A stretch of 64,000 nucleotides of DNA from Amphritea atlantica (GCA_024397875.1 CP073344.1:2967001-3031000); one strand, 5' to 3'; positions 1 to 9,109 are shown, counted from the stretch's first letter. The notes: generated by a model not told the origin, from the sequence alone. Translations and numbers: made by a program.

Positions 1-349
1 TGCGCCGGCAATCCGCTGCGCCAATCAGTTCCCACTCATCACTTTTCTGAATCTGCAGGATATCGTAAAGCTCTACCACGGTTTTATTGACGCCATTTTT
101 CCAGAGGATATTACAGACCTCTTTGGCACTGTCATTGCGCTTTTCGCCGTCTTCCCGGGGTAACATACCGATCGCCAGAATACCGCCATCCGACCACCAC
201 ACCGGCGTAGCCGGATACTGATCGGGCTGAGCCGCCAGATCGGCCTCAACTGCGGCACGCTGCTCGATCGGCAGAGGTTCTTCGTAAAGGTAGTAAGTGA
301 CGGCTGCAGTAATGGCGATCAAGATAAACAAAATAGTTTTTTTATCCAT
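1..349 (-). CDS. Hypothetical membrane-anchored protein, 3' part cut off
   Basis: The frame opens with ATG at 349 and runs off the left edge, giving 116 visible residues. The N-terminus (MDKK followed by about 15 hydrophobic residues and YYLYEE) looks like a signal anchor or an uncleaved export signal, so the rest is probably periplasmic. The visible part contains a short PVWWSDGG segment and two cysteines (one in KEVCNILW, one near the edge). A GGA ribosome-binding site lies 6 nt before the start. It has its own promoter and is separated from pilA by a terminator, so it is probably not part of the pilus operon. I do not recognise the family. Confidence 0.6.
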   Translation of the reverse strand, partial: MDKKTILFILIAITAAVTYYLYEEPLPIEQRAAVEADLAAQPDQYPATPVWWSDGGILAIGMLPREDGEKRNDSAKEVCNILWKNGVNKTVVELYDILQIQKSDEWELIGAADCRR

Positions 350-392
350 TATATTCCGGAGATTTTTTTAAAAAGAGAAAGAACGAAAAGTC

Positions 393-422
393 ATTATATT
401 ATTGAGGCACTTAAAAATTCAA
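393..422 (-). promoter_or_regulatory. Sigma-70-like promoter for the edge gene
   Basis: Read on the minus strand, TTGAAT (417-422) and TATAAT (393-398) are separated by 18 bp, about 45 bp upstream of the ATG at 349. The perfect -10 box and its position just after the pilA terminator support a separate transcript. No start site has been mapped. Confidence 0.5.
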
Positions 423-423
423 A

Positions 424-450
424 ATAAAAAAACCCCGTAATCACGAGGTT
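424..450 (-). terminator. Intrinsic terminator of pilA
   Basis: On the minus strand an 8-bp stem (AACCTCGT with ACGGGGTT, one G-T pair, loop GATT) is followed by a run of seven T and more T-rich sequence. It lies about 20 nt after the pilA stop codon and would end a monocistronic pilin transcript. Confidence 0.85.
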
Positions 451-470
451 TTTTTGCCTATCAATACAGG

Positions 471-899
471 TTACTCTTTACAGAAGCCAGCGCCTTCACA
501 AGTACCACTCTGAGTCCAAGAAATAATTGAATTTCCTACTGCCGGTGTATTGATATAAGTATACCCGCCAGCTTCGGCGTCAGCTGTAAAGTTTACTGCT
601 CCAGTAGAAGCCGTAAGTGTAACAGCTCCAGCATATTTCATATCTGCATCGTTAGGTAAGGTTAAGCTTAGTTCAGCAGCAGTATCACATGATGTACCTA
701 TACCGTTATTCTCTTGGAGACATAAAGATATCGCTGTTTCAACCGCAGCAACTGAACTTATATTATCTTGAAACTTAGCTTTAGATACATAATCCTGATA
801 AGCAGGAATAGCAATCGCAGCCAGAATACCGATAATCGCGACAACAATCATCAATTCAATCAGGGTGAAGCCTTGTTGCTTCTTAAGTGTGTTTTTCAT
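471..899 (-). CDS. pilA: Type IV major pilin (prepilin PilA)
   Basis: Structural subunit of type IV pili, made as a prepilin and processed by PilD at the inner membrane. The leader [10 protein letters not shown] is followed by [20 protein letters not shown], the class IVa signature with Phe+1 and Glu+5. The mature chain is about 132 residues. Two cysteines near the C-terminus (in the [11 protein letters not shown] ending) could form the disulfide loop. A longer frame starts upstream at 935, but the ATG at 899 gives the correct leader and has a GGAGAG ribosome-binding site. It is transcribed divergently from pilB, as in many pseudomonads. The body of the pilin is AT-rich and variable, as expected for a surface-exposed subunit. 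Confidence 0.95.
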   Translation of the reverse strand: MKNTLKKQQGFTLIELMIVVAIIGILAAIAIPAYQDYVSKAKFQDNISSVAAVETAISLCLQENNGIGTSCDTAAELSLTLPNDADMKYAGAVTLTASTGAVNFTADAEAGGYTYINTPAVGNSIISWTQSGTCEGAGFCKE

Positions 900-981
900 T
901 ATTAACTCTCCAGCGAGTAAAGTATTCATCATCATCCTTGCTCCGAACGACTCCTTCCCTTGCCATAAGGCTCTTCATCCC

Positions 982-997
982 TGCTCCATACGAGCCT
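982..997 (-). promoter_or_regulatory. Possible sigma-54 promoter of pilA
   Basis: In the 336-bp gap between pilA and pilB, the minus strand carries GG-N10-GC in the context AGGCTCG....GAGCA, about 80 bp before the pilA ATG. PilA genes of this group are normally driven by sigma-54 with PilR. The match keeps the invariant GG and GC, but several other positions deviate. No other feature was recognised in the gap, which is AT-rich toward pilB. Confidence 0.3.
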
Positions 998-1271
998 GGT
1001 ACGATAGTAACCTATTATTTATGGCTGTCCAGTGACTTGAAGCAAGCGTCTGTTGATTCTCAAACCGACCGATAGATGTTACTTTACAAATAGATAATAA
1101 TACAAGGCGGTTTAGGTTAAAGGCTATGAACTTATATTACGTACTTTTTTATAAGTAATTTTTTATAAACACTTTGCGATAAGTGCTTCATATCACTGGC
1201 TACTAACTTAAGCTATCCTTTCTGTCGCCGATAGCCGCAGTTAAATGCAGATAAAATGGATTCTCTGAATA

Positions 1272-2990
1272 ATGAGCGTACAACCCTTTCAGCCGCTGAG
1301 TGGCCTGGCCAGACGACTGGTTAATGACGGTGTGTTTTCATCCGATGTGGCGATGGATGCACTGAAATCCGCCCGCAAAGACAATAAACCCTTTATCGCC
1401 CATATTATCGAAAACCGGCTGGTGAGTGCCTATCGGGCCGCAGCCGCAGCGGCCGATGAGTTCGGCATGCCCCTGTTTGATCTCGACGTGCTCGATGTCG
1501 AAGCCCTGCCTCAGGGACTGGTCGATGAAAAGCTCATTACCAAACACCACGCACTGCCACTGATTAAACGGGAAAACCGCCTCTATGTCGCGATCTCCGA
1601 CCCTACCAATATTCAGGCACTGGATGAGTTTAAGTTCCATACCGGCACCACCACCGAAGGGGTGATTGTTGAGGAAGATAAGCTCTCCCATCTGATCGAC
1701 ACTTTTCTCGACGAGCAGAACTCCGCCCTGGAAGGACTGGAAGATGCGGACCTGGACAATCTTGAGATCGACGAGGGGGTTAATGAGCAGCAGGAGGATA
1801 CTGGCGAAGATGCCGCAAACGATGCACCGATTGTACGTTTCGTTAACAAAATACTGCTGGATGCCATAAAAACCGGAGCGTCGGATATCCACTTCGAGCC
1901 CTATGAGAAGTCCTACCGCATCCGCTGCCGGATTGATGGTATTTTGCAGGAGGTCGCCAAACCACCAGCGAATCTGGCATCCCGCCTCTGCGCCCGCCTT
2001 AAAGTGATGTCGCAGATGGATATCTCGGAACGCCGGGTGCCTCAGGACGGCCGGATCAAGATGAAGATATCCAAAAACCGGGCGATCGATTTCCGGGTCA
2101 ACACACTGCCGACCCTCTGGGGCGAGAAAGTGGTACTACGTATTCTCGACCCCACCAGTGCGCAGATGGGAATCGAAGCCCTCGGTTATGATGAAGATCA
2201 GAAAGGGCTGTTTATGCAGACCCTGCATAAACCTCAGGGGATGATTCTGGTGACCGGCCCGACCGGTAGCGGTAAAACCGTATCGCTCTATACCGGTCTG
2301 AATATACTCAATACGGTTGAACGTAATATATCCACCGCAGAAGATCCGGTAGAGATCAATCTGGAGGGTATCAACCAGGTACATGTAAACAATAAGGTAG
2401 GTCTGACCTTCGCTGAAGCGCTACGCTCCTTCCTGCGTCAGGACCCGGATGTGGTGATGGTAGGTGAGATCCGGGACCTGGAAACTGCCGAGATCGCCAT
2501 TAAAGCTGCCCAGACAGGTCATATGGTTCTGTCAACCCTGCACACCAACAGTGCGGCGGAAACACTAACAAGACTACGCAATATGGGTGTTCCGGCATTT
2601 AATATTGCCACATCTGTGTCTATGATTATCGCTCAGCGACTGGGGCGACGTTTATGCACCGGCTGTAAAAAACCAGTGACGATCCCGGAAGCCACCCTGC
2701 TTGAAGAGGGCTTCACACCGGAACAAATCAATACAGGTTTTAACCTGTTTGAACATAACCCGGAAGGCTGCAATAAATGCAATAAGGGCTATAAAGGCCG
2801 GGTCGGCATCTACGAAACCATGGCAATGAGTTCTGAAATAGCGCAGGTGATAATGGATAACGGCACCTCGCTGGATATCCTGTCGACCGCTAAACAGCAG
2901 GGGTTCAGAGCGCTAAGGGAATCAGGTCTGCGTAAAGTAATCCAGGGGGTTACCAGCCTGGAAGAGATGAACCGGGTTATCAAGCTTTAA
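1272..2990 (+). CDS. pilB: Type IV pilus extension ATPase PilB
   Basis: Cytoplasmic hexameric ATPase that powers pilus extension. At 572 residues it has the usual PilB length. The N-terminal third is a GspE/MshEN-type domain. The C-terminal ATPase has Walker A GPTGSGKT at residues 329-336, an Asp box and Walker B around DPDVVMVGEIRD (391-402), and a His box in GHMVLSTLHTNSA. A tetracysteine zinc motif (C462, C465, C500, C503) is typical of PilB/GspE and absent from the retraction ATPase PilT. It is followed by pilC after 47 nt, so pilBCD is probably one transcript. The ribosome-binding site before the ATG is weak. Confidence 0.97.
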   Translation: MSVQPFQPLSGLARRLVNDGVFSSDVAMDALKSARKDNKPFIAHIIENRLVSAYRAAAAAADEFGMPLFDLDVLDVEALPQGLVDEKLITKHHALPLIKRENRLYVAISDPTNIQALDEFKFHTGTTTEGVIVEEDKLSHLIDTFLDEQNSALEGLEDADLDNLEIDEGVNEQQEDTGEDAANDAPIVRFVNKILLDAIKTGASDIHFEPYEKSYRIRCRIDGILQEVAKPPANLASRLCARLKVMSQMDISERRVPQDGRIKMKISKNRAIDFRVNTLPTLWGEKVVLRILDPTSAQMGIEALGYDEDQKGLFMQTLHKPQGMILVTGPTGSGKTVSLYTGLNILNTVERNISTAEDPVEINLEGINQVHVNNKVGLTFAEALRSFLRQDPDVVMVGEIRDLETAEIAIKAAQTGHMVLSTLHTNSAAETLTRLRNMGVPAFNIATSVSMIIAQRLGRRLCTGCKKPVTIPEATLLEEGFTPEQINTGFNLFEHNPEGCNKCNKGYKGRVGIYETMAMSSEIAQVIMDNGTSLDILSTAKQQGFRALRESGLRKVIQGVTSLEEMNRVIKL

Positions 2991-3037
2991 GATTTTCTAC
3001 CTAATTAATACAAAACCTGTATACGGAAACCAAGCGG

Positions 3038-4264
3038 ATGGCTAAGAAAGCAGCAGACAAAACACCTCTTACCTTTAATTGGCAAGGTAAAGACAAGAGT
3101 GGTAATGCCAGCAAAGGCTCAATCAATGCTGGAAACCTGGCCGAAGCCAAAGCGATGCTGCGCAAACAGGGGATTATGCCGAAAAAGGTTCGTAAACAAA
3201 CCTACAGCATGTTTAGCAACCATAATAAGCCGATAAAGCCTATGGACATTGCTCTGTTTACCCGCCAGACCGCGACCATGCTGAAATCCGGTGTGCCGCT
3301 GCTCCAGGGATTTGATATTGTCGCTAACGGTATCGAAAAGGATCAGATGAAAAAGGTTATCTATGATCTCAAAGCCGATGTCAGTGGAGGAACCAGCTTT
3401 GCCAAAGCGCTGGAACGCCACCCAAAATATTTCGATGATCTTTACTGTAATCTTGTACATGCCGGTGAAAACTCGGGCTCACTGGAAACTATGCTTGACC
3501 GGATAGCAACCTATAAAGAGAAGATCGAAACCCTTAAAAAGAAAATCAAGAAAGCCATGACCTACCCGATCGCCGTTATTGTGATTGGTCTGGTGGTTTC
3601 CGCAATCCTGTTGATAAAAGTGGTGCCCCAGTTTGAAAGCGTTTTCTCCAGTTTCGGGGCAGACCTGCCTGCCTTTACGATGTTTGTGGTTGGTCTGTCA
3701 AAAATTGCTCAGGACTGGTGGTTTATTGCACTTATCGCAATTGCTGCCACTGGTTTCGCTTTTACCAAAGCCCATGAAAAGTCGCGGGGGTTCCGCGAGT
3801 GGTTAGACAGAACGGTGCTTAAATTACCGATTGTTGGTCAGATCCTTCACAAATCAGCGATCGCTCGCTTTGCCCGGACCCTGGCAACAACCTTTGCCGC
3901 AGGGGTTCCACTGGTTGATGCACTGGAATCAGCAGCAGGCGCTTCAGGTAATGTCGTCTACGAAAAAGCGATCATACAGATTAAGAACGGTGTATCCACC
4001 GGTCAGTCACTGCAAAACGCGGTGACCATGACGGGGATATTCCCAGCCATGGCCACCCAGATGATCGCTATCGGCGAGGAAGCAGGCTCCCTTGAGATGA
4101 TGCTCGATAAGGTCGCCAGTTACTATGAAGAGGAGGTGGACAACGCCGTTGATAACCTGGCTACGCTGATCGAACCCATGATCATGTCGGTTCTGGGTGT
4201 ACTGGTAGGCGGCCTGGTTATTGCCATGTATCTGCCGATCTTCCAGCTGGGTAATGTTGTGTAA
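3038..4264 (+). CDS. pilC: Type IV pilus inner-membrane platform protein PilC
   Basis: Polytopic inner-membrane platform of the pilus machine, partner of PilB. The 408-residue protein has the two tandem T2SS-F repeats: the first (about 70-195) begins with MDIALFTRQTATMLKSGVPL, the second (about 270-400) with FARTLATTFAAGVPL. Membrane segments are predicted around residues 175-196, 223-245 and 382-403. The basic N-terminus (MAKKAADK) is cytoplasmic. It sits between pilB and pilD in the standard order. Confidence 0.97.
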   Translation: MAKKAADKTPLTFNWQGKDKSGNASKGSINAGNLAEAKAMLRKQGIMPKKVRKQTYSMFSNHNKPIKPMDIALFTRQTATMLKSGVPLLQGFDIVANGIEKDQMKKVIYDLKADVSGGTSFAKALERHPKYFDDLYCNLVHAGENSGSLETMLDRIATYKEKIETLKKKIKKAMTYPIAVIVIGLVVSAILLIKVVPQFESVFSSFGADLPAFTMFVVGLSKIAQDWWFIALIAIAATGFAFTKAHEKSRGFREWLDRTVLKLPIVGQILHKSAIARFARTLATTFAAGVPLVDALESAAGASGNVVYEKAIIQIKNGVSTGQSLQNAVTMTGIFPAMATQMIAIGEEAGSLEMMLDKVASYYEEEVDNAVDNLATLIEPMIMSVLGVLVGGLVIAMYLPIFQLGNVV

Positions 4265-4337
4265 AGAACGTTTTAAAACTTAGCTAAGCCGAAAATAACA
4301 ACGCTTCATTCTAAGAAGATAGCGGAACCTGACTAAT

Positions 4338-5252
4338 ATGTTTTTCGAACTGATTGCAGCGAATATCTGGCTGTCGGTGGCACTCACCTTTGTTTTCTCA
4401 CTCATGGTTGGCAGCTTCCTGAATGTGGTGATTCATCGTCTACCGCTGATGATGGAACGCGAGTGGCTACAGATGGCGGAGGAGGCGGCAAACCCGCCAC
4501 CCGCCGGGACAGCAGCGGATCAACCGGCAGCTCCCTCTGAGAGCCCGCCAGAGACTGCAGAGACCTTCAACCTGGCCCAGCCCGCCTCAACCTGCCCGCA
4601 CTGTGGCCATCTGATTCGCTGGTATGAAAACATTCCGCTTATCAGTTATTTTTTGATTCTGGGTGGAAACTGCAGCAGCTGTAAAAGTGCAATATCGCTG
4701 CGCTATCCGCTGATTGAACTGGTAACAGCGCTGATATCCGGTTTTATTGTCTGGCAGTTCGGTTTTAATCTGGCCGCCCTGGCTATTGTATTCTTCAGCT
4801 GGTGTCTGATTGCGCTGACAGCTATCGATATAGACCACCAGTTACTGCCGGATAAAATCACTCTGCCACTGCTCTGGATCGGCCTGATCCTCAATAGTTT
4901 TGACTATTTCACTTCTCTTCCCTCTGCGCTTTGGGGAGCGGTGCTGGGTTACCTCTCGCTCTGGTCAGTCTACTGGCTCTTCAAACTGGTAACCGGTAAA
5001 GAGGGGATGGGCTACGGGGATTTCAAACTCCTTGCCGCGCTGGGCGCCTGGGCCGGAGCAGAGATGCTTCCGCTAATTATTCTGCTCTCCTCTCTGATCG
5101 GGGCGATAGTCGGCGGTTTAATGATCGCTTTCAGCCGTCATGAGTCACAAACGCCGATCCCTTTTGGTCCCTACCTGGCGGGCGCCGGGTGGATCGCTCT
5201 TTTATGGGGTGATGAGCTGACAGGTTGGTATCTGCAGCTGCTAAACTTATAA
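4338..5252 (+). CDS. pilD: Prepilin peptidase / N-methyltransferase PilD
   Basis: Inner-membrane aspartyl protease that cleaves prepilin leaders and methylates the new N-terminal Phe; it also processes type II secretion pseudopilins. The cytoplasmic loop has the zinc-binding C86-P-H-C89 ... C112-S-S-C115 motif. The catalytic aspartates are visible as D164 (in AIDIDHQLLPD) and D228 (in GMGYGD). Several hydrophobic helices follow. Residues roughly 50-80 form a Pro/Ala/Glu-rich linker before the zinc motif. At 304 residues the protein is slightly longer than typical PilD. Confidence 0.96.
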   Translation: MFFELIAANIWLSVALTFVFSLMVGSFLNVVIHRLPLMMEREWLQMAEEAANPPPAGTAADQPAAPSESPPETAETFNLAQPASTCPHCGHLIRWYENIPLISYFLILGGNCSSCKSAISLRYPLIELVTALISGFIVWQFGFNLAALAIVFFSWCLIALTAIDIDHQLLPDKITLPLLWIGLILNSFDYFTSLPSALWGAVLGYLSLWSVYWLFKLVTGKEGMGYGDFKLLAALGAWAGAEMLPLIILLSSLIGAIVGGLMIAFSRHESQTPIPFGPYLAGAGWIALLWGDELTGWYLQLLNL

Positions 5253-5333
5253 AATAACTCTTATAGAACAATACTTATAAGGCAGTACTTAGTAAGACTG
5301 TACTTATAGAACAATAAACTCAGAGATACTGAT

Positions 5334-5963
5334 ATGTTTGTAGTGGGCCTTACGGGTGGAATTGGCAGTGGTAAATCTGCAGTTTCCCGCCTATTTGAAC
5401 AACGCAATATCACGGTAATTGATGCGGATCAGGTTGCCAGGGAAGTTGTCGAACCCGGCGAACCCGCACTGAGTAAGATTGCCCAGCGATTCGGAGACGG
5501 TATTCTGTTAGCGGACGGCAACCTTGATCGTAAAGCACTGCGAAAAATCGTCTTTGAGACCCCTCGTCAGCGGGACTGGCTGGAGCAACTGCTGCATCCC
5601 CTGATCAGAGATCGCATTCTGCTTAAACTGGAGCAATCCCAGCCCCATTCAAACGCTGAGTATGCTATTCTGGCCTCGCCCCTGCTTCTGGAAACAGATC
5701 AGCATCTGCTGGTTAATCATATCGTTGTGGTGGACGTGGATGAAGCGATCCAGATCAGTCGCACAACCGCCCGGGATATGAGTGATACTGAGCAGGTCAA
5801 AGCTATCATCGCAGCACAGATCCCCCGGGCGGAGCGTATCGCTAAAGCGGATGATCTGATCGATAACAGCGGCACAATAGATGACCTTAAACCGCTGATT
5901 GAACAATTGCACAACAAGTTCCTGCATCAGGCACGACAGGAACGGGAGTCTGATCATGGATAA
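5334..5963 (+). CDS. coaE: Dephospho-CoA kinase
   Basis: Catalyses the last step of coenzyme A synthesis, ATP-dependent phosphorylation of the ribose 3'-OH of dephospho-CoA, in the cytoplasm. The P-loop GGIGSGKS lies at residues 8-15, followed by the family motif [15 protein letters not shown]. The length of 209 residues is normal. It follows pilD and overlaps yacG by 8 nt, the common pilD-coaE-yacG arrangement. The 81-bp gap before it contains a short direct repeat (CTTATAGAACAATA, twice). Confidence 0.96.
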   Translation: MFVVGLTGGIGSGKSAVSRLFEQRNITVIDADQVAREVVEPGEPALSKIAQRFGDGILLADGNLDRKALRKIVFETPRQRDWLEQLLHPLIRDRILLKLEQSQPHSNAEYAILASPLLLETDQHLLVNHIVVVDVDEAIQISRTTARDMSDTEQVKAIIAAQIPRAERIAKADDLIDNSGTIDDLKPLIEQLHNKFLHQARQERESDHG

Positions 5964-6192
5964 GCCGGTAACGAAAAAACCTCTGGTAGCCTGCCCAACC
6001 TGCAGTAAAGAGCAGGAATGGAGCAGCGACAACCCTTATCGCCCATTTTGCAGCGAGCGGTGTAAAATGATCGACCTTGGCGCCTGGGCTTCAGAAGAAT
6101 ACCAGATCCCCGCCGAACCCAGTGTCGATGACTACAGCAGTAGCTTTGAAGACAGTGAAAGCGCTGACTATTTGGATCGGCCGCTGCACTGA
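5956..6192 (+). CDS. yacG: DNA gyrase inhibitor YacG (zinc protein)
   Basis: Small zinc-binding protein that in E. coli binds GyrB and inhibits gyrase. The four zinc cysteines are C13 and C16 (CPTC) and C32 and C36 (FCSERC). The following [18 protein letters not shown] segment is the family signature, and the tail is acidic. The start at 5956 overlaps the end of coaE by 8 nt and gives a 78-residue protein; a longer in-frame start at 5899 lies inside coaE and is unlikely. Confidence 0.93.
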   Translation: MDKPVTKKPLVACPTCSKEQEWSSDNPYRPFCSERCKMIDLGAWASEEYQIPAEPSVDDYSSSFEDSESADYLDRPLH

Positions 6193-6309
6193 TAGTGCTG
6201 CTTCTGTGAAGTATTTTTACGTCGAAGAGCCACCGAGAAAAGCTGATTTATGACTTCAGACTTTAAGCTTTCCTGTATGAGAGGCTTATAACGGCAATAA
6301 CCTGCACTG

Positions 6310-6860
6310 GTAGAGAACCTTATCGCTGCAAGATGCAGCTCCTACTAATTTGTGCCCTCTGTGAGGAATCTGTTTTATATTGTAGGAGCCGCTTCCAGCG
6401 GCGAAGGCCTGCACTGGTAGCAAGTTTTATCGCTGCTGGATGCAGCTCCTACTAACCTGAGACCTCGGTGGTAAGTCTATTTTATATTTGTGGGAGCCGC
6501 TTCCAGCGGCGAGGGCCTGCACTGGTAGCAAGTTTTATCGCTGCAGGACGCAGCGCATACTAACCTGAGACCTCGGTGGTAAGTCTATTTTATATTTGTA
6601 GGAGCCGCTTCCAGCGGCGAAGGCCTGTACTGGTAGCAAGTTTTATCGCTGCAGGACGCAGCTCCTACTAATCTGAAACTTCGGCGATGAGTCTGTTTTA
6701 TAGCGTAGGAGCCGCTTCCAGCGGCGAAGGGATATTCAGGTGCAGAGGCATTATCGCTGCAAGATGCAGCGCATACTAACCTGAGACCTCGGTGGTAAGT
6801 CTATTTTATATTTGTAGGAGCCGCCGCAAGCTTTATCGCTGCAGGATGCAGCTCCTACGG
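6310..6860. repeat. Tandem REP/BIME array, period about 108 bp
   Basis: The 702-bp gap between the convergent genes yacG and the MutT-ThiE gene holds about five tandem units. The GTAGGAG head recurs at 6382, 6490 (as GTGGGAG), 6598, 6705 and 6814, a spacing of 107-109 bp. Each unit has one palindrome read forward (GTAGGAGCCGCTTCCAGCGG type) and one read in reverse (CGCTGCAGGACGCAG then CTCCTAC), the paired layout of bacterial interspersed mosaic elements. The last unit is internally shortened. No gene was seen. About 115 bp just after yacG show nothing recognisable. Confidence 0.9.
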
Positions 6861-6894
6861 ATTTGAGACCCCGGCAGTTTCACAATCCCCTGCT

Positions 6895-7827
6895 TCAACA
6901 AAAACAACTGATAGCTGCAATCCCCTGACCACCTGCCTGAATCGTTCGATCAAGATCTTCCATTGATACTCCACCCAGCGCATAGACGGGCAGAGAGGAC
7001 TCGTTCGCCAAGCGGGAATATTCGGCCCACCCCATTGGAGTGACTTCCGGATGACTTGAGGTTGTTTGCACCGGGGAGAGAGTAATGTAATCCACGCCAA
7101 CCTGCTCCGCCCGGCGTATCTGCTCTTCATTATGGCAGGAAGCCCCGAGCCAGCGACCGCAGTACGCCTCACGATGGTTCAGTTGCATCAACCTGGCTGA
7201 ACTCAGATGAAGGGCTGATACAGCGGCCCCGTTAGCGATATCAACCGAACCATTCCAGATAATCAGCCTCCCCTGACACTGAGCAGAAAGCTGCTGATAG
7301 AGATGAAACTGCTCAGGCTCACTGAGGTGCTTCGCCCGCAACATAATGGCCTGAGCCCCCTTCAGGAACGCCTGATGAACAAATTCACTATATTGCTCCG
7401 GCTGCAACTGCGGAGTAATCGCTATCGCAGAGGGCAACAACAGCGCATTCACAATCGGTCGGTTTGCCGCCGGGAACTGATAACCACTCAGATCGCTCAG
7501 CTTAACCCAGTCAAGCGGCTGCCCCTCCCGGCCATACGCCTGCCCTATAAAACGGTTGACGCGGAAGACATCCAGTAACACGGATTTATCAGGGTAGTGA
7601 TAGGGAACCTGTATCAGGGGGACAGTAGATGACTGATCAATCTCAATCCCCAACTCCTCCTGCAACTCCCTGGCCAGGGCGCTATGAACATCTTCCCCAG
7701 ATTCAACCTTACCCCCCGGGAACTCCCATAAGCCCCCCTGATGCTGTGCTTTATCGCGCAGCGCCAGCAACAGCTCGCCGGAGTCATTGAAGATCGCCGC
7801 CGCAGCGACATGGATCAATTTCGACAC
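6895..7827 (-). CDS. mutT: Nudix hydrolase MutT fused to a ThiE-like domain
   Basis: Residues 1-130 are a MutT-type Nudix domain that should hydrolyse oxidised nucleotides such as 8-oxo-dGTP; the Nudix box GX5EX7REUXEEXGU is intact at residues 39-61. Residues about 175-310 resemble thiamine-phosphate synthase (ThiE/TenI barrel), with the LGASCHNEEQIRRAE and YITLSPVQTTSSHP segments and a phosphate-binding YALGGVS loop. The fusion is known in gammaproteobacteria; whether the ThiE-like half still makes thiamine phosphate is unclear. The start is GTG at 7827 with a poor ribosome-binding site. The gene follows argJ after 30 nt and is probably cotranscribed. Confidence 0.9.
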   Translation of the reverse strand: MSKLIHVAAAAIFNDSGELLLALRDKAQHQGGLWEFPGGKVESGEDVHSALARELQEELGIEIDQSSTVPLIQVPYHYPDKSVLLDVFRVNRFIGQAYGREGQPLDWVKLSDLSGYQFPAANRPIVNALLLPSAIAITPQLQPEQYSEFVHQAFLKGAQAIMLRAKHLSEPEQFHLYQQLSAQCQGRLIIWNGSVDIANGAAVSALHLSSARLMQLNHREAYCGRWLGASCHNEEQIRRAEQVGVDYITLSPVQTTSSHPEVTPMGWAEYSRLANESSLPVYALGGVSMEDLDRTIQAGGQGIAAISCFC

Positions 7828-7857
7828 AACCTATACCAACCCAGCTCTGTGTATCGA

Positions 7858-9075
7858 CTAAGAACGGTAATCTGCATTGATAGCCACATAATCCTTACTC
7901 AGATCAGTGGTCCAGACAGTTTCCTGCTTATCACCCCGATTAAGGATAATACGGATTGTGATCTCTTCACGATTCATCACCGCCTGCCCGGCTTCTTCAG
8001 TATAACTGGCGGCCCGCCCACCGTTTTCAACAATACAAGCTTCTCCCAGCCAGATCTGCAGGGTATCAACATCAAGATTGTCGATTCCCGCATAACCTAC
8101 TGCCGCCAGAATCCGTCCCCAGTTTGGATCGCTGGCAAACAGTGCGGTTTTAACCAACGGCGAATGGGCTACTGCATAGGCGGTTTTAAGTGCCTCTTCG
8201 GAGCTCGCAGCCTGCTCAACGCTGATGGTGACGAACTTCGTTGCGCCTTCACCATCGCGGATAATCGCCTGAGCCAGCTCCAGTAACACCTTGTCCACTG
8301 CGGCAGCAAACTGCGCTAACAGCTCACCGTTATCTTCAGTCACTTCTACACCACTGGCACCAGTCGCAACCAGCATGCAGGAATCATTGGTCGATGTATC
8401 ACCATCAATGGTAATGCGGTTGAATGACTGGTCTGCAGAACGGCTTAACAGCGATTGCAGCAAGGCCGGCTCAACCCGTGCATCGGTCGCTATATAGGCC
8501 AGCATAGTCGCCATATTCGGCTTAATCATACCCGCACCTTTAGAGATACCGGTGAGAGTAATCACCTGCCCCTGATACTCCAGTTGCATCGAATACGCTT
8601 TTGGCCGGGTATCAGTCGTCATAATGCCGCTGGCGGCTTCCAGCCAGCCAACCTCAGAAAGGGCATCAAAAGCTGCCGGAATCGCGGTAATGATGCGATC
8701 TTTCGGCAGTTTTTCTCCAATCACTCCGGTAGAGAAAGGCAGAACCTCAGCGAGGTTTACCCCAGCGCGATCGGCAACGGCCTGGCAGACATCCAGTGCA
8801 TCCTGATGTCCCTGTTTACCGGTGCCGGCATTAGCATTACCGGTATTAATCACCAGATATGACGGCATCCCCTGTTGCAGATTCGCCTGACAAATTCTCA
8901 CGGGTGCAGCACAAAACTGATTCAGGGTAAAAACCCCAGCAGTGCTGGCTCCCTTTGCGATTTCCATTAATACCAGATCCTTTCGACCCGGCGTTTTAAC
9001 GCCCGCAGATGTTGTACCTATACGAAAACCTGCAACCGGGTGCAGCGTTGGAAGCGTGCCAGGACCTACCGCCAT
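7858..9075 (-). CDS. argJ: Bifunctional ornithine acetyltransferase / N-acetylglutamate synthase ArgJ
   Basis: Transfers the acetyl group from N-acetylornithine to glutamate in the arginine pathway and can also acetylate glutamate from acetyl-CoA. The precursor of 405 residues carries the autoproteolysis site in KGAGMIKPNMATML, between A189 and T190; T190 becomes the catalytic nucleophile of the beta chain. The DGDTSTNDS motif and the EIT...AVNADYRS-type C-terminus are also typical. The ATG at 9075 has an AAGGAG ribosome-binding site 7 nt upstream. It lies between secA and the MutT-ThiE gene, the order seen in related gammaproteobacteria. Confidence 0.96.
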   Translation of the reverse strand: MAVGPGTLPTLHPVAGFRIGTTSAGVKTPGRKDLVLMEIAKGASTAGVFTLNQFCAAPVRICQANLQQGMPSYLVINTGNANAGTGKQGHQDALDVCQAVADRAGVNLAEVLPFSTGVIGEKLPKDRIITAIPAAFDALSEVGWLEAASGIMTTDTRPKAYSMQLEYQGQVITLTGISKGAGMIKPNMATMLAYIATDARVEPALLQSLLSRSADQSFNRITIDGDTSTNDSCMLVATGASGVEVTEDNGELLAQFAAAVDKVLLELAQAIIRDGEGATKFVTISVEQAASSEEALKTAYAVAHSPLVKTALFASDPNWGRILAAVGYAGIDNLDVDTLQIWLGEACIVENGGRAASYTEEAGQAVMNREEITIRIILNRGDKQETVWTTDLSKDYVAINADYRS

Positions 9076-9109
9076 TACAGACTCCTTAAACCTTATCTTT
9101 AATCTATAG

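Noticed and set aside
936..1271. Possible tRNA gene near pilA, as found in Pseudomonas
   Set aside because: No cloverleaf-like arms or TTCGANTC box on either strand of the gap.
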